Below are positions 63,881 to 64,000 of a stretch of DNA of 64,000 nt, one piece after another. The notes under the pieces were generated by a model. That model saw nothing but the letters and a program-made list of their open reading frames with translations. It made no database searches and was not told where the DNA came from. Where the stretch lies: positions 82,143 through 146,142 of the forward strand of contig CANLXL010000012.1 in the NCBI GenBank assembly GCA_947495125.1, given 5' to 3'. The DNA comes from an uncultured Flaviramulus sp. (GTDB lineage: Bacteria > Bacteroidota > Bacteroidia > Flavobacteriales > Flavobacteriaceae). Every line of letters starts with the position of its first letter. The first letter of the stretch is position 1. The position numbers and the translations under genes were made by a program.

Positions 63881-64000
63881 TTTATTTTCTTACTCAATAC
63901 GGCACCCGACACAGTCGAGCGCTCAATGTCATTAAGTTAAGGCTTTATTTACTTGATTATTAGTGTTTTATGTTTGTTTTTTTGAAATTAAATTCGTATA

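Overview
The window reads as about 64 kb of chromosome from a marine-type member of the Flavobacteriaceae (Bacteroidota). The DNA is AT-rich and Shine-Dalgarno sites are weak. Many genes are preceded by the Bacteroidota -7 element TAnnTTTG. The gene content is typical of the group: TonB-dependent receptors with a carboxypeptidase-D regulatory-like N-terminal domain, DUF4296, DUF4271, DUF3109, FtsX/MacB permease clusters and dihydroorotase next to a DUF4296 lipoprotein. I see no rRNA, tRNA, CRISPR array, prophage or insertion sequence.

Layout. 1-6857: an FtsX/MacB-type ABC cluster (a partial permease, one ATPase, two tandem paralogous permeases). 7049-8893: a PQQ-type dehydrogenase fused to cytochrome c. 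8948-10687: an accessory island with a ParE/RelE-type toxin-antitoxin pair, a duplicated 3' gene end and two small XRE regulators, the first with a 23-bp palindrome over its start codon. 10799-10978: a palindromic repeat element. 11003-12324: a polyprenyl synthetase and its partner. 12449-19538: a TetR/TolC/HlyD/RND efflux operon that also holds an S23-like four-helix-bundle gene. 19839-25460: a secreted S9-like hydrolase and a TonB receptor. 25819-33043: housekeeping genes (aspS, ClC channel, tadA, dxs). 33137-36279: a PhoD-like phosphatase and dGTPase. 36438-46393: a phosphate-uptake block. 46487-54816: hemD, a glycosyltransferase, dihydroorotase, tyrS and others. 54808-62962: chrA, a fungal-type cytosine deaminase, nrdA/nrdB, a DUF3109 protein, marC and a flavoprotein.

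The most notable signal is regulatory. Between 36340 and 44043, six putative promoters carry hexamers related to TAACAT repeated every 11 bp, and in each case a hexamer begins exactly 29 bp before the TTTG of the -7 element. The promoters precede a small secreted protein, a TonB receptor, a large duplicated lipoprotein, an O/P-type (phosphate-selective) porin, a PiT phosphate transporter, and a gene-less stretch ending in a perfect intrinsic terminator. The 11-bp direct-repeat geometry is that of PhoB-type response regulators, so I infer a flavobacterial Pho box, a co-regulated outer-membrane-to-cytoplasm phosphate uptake route, and a roughly 100-nt small RNA induced with it. None of this has been tested; it is read from the sequence by eye.
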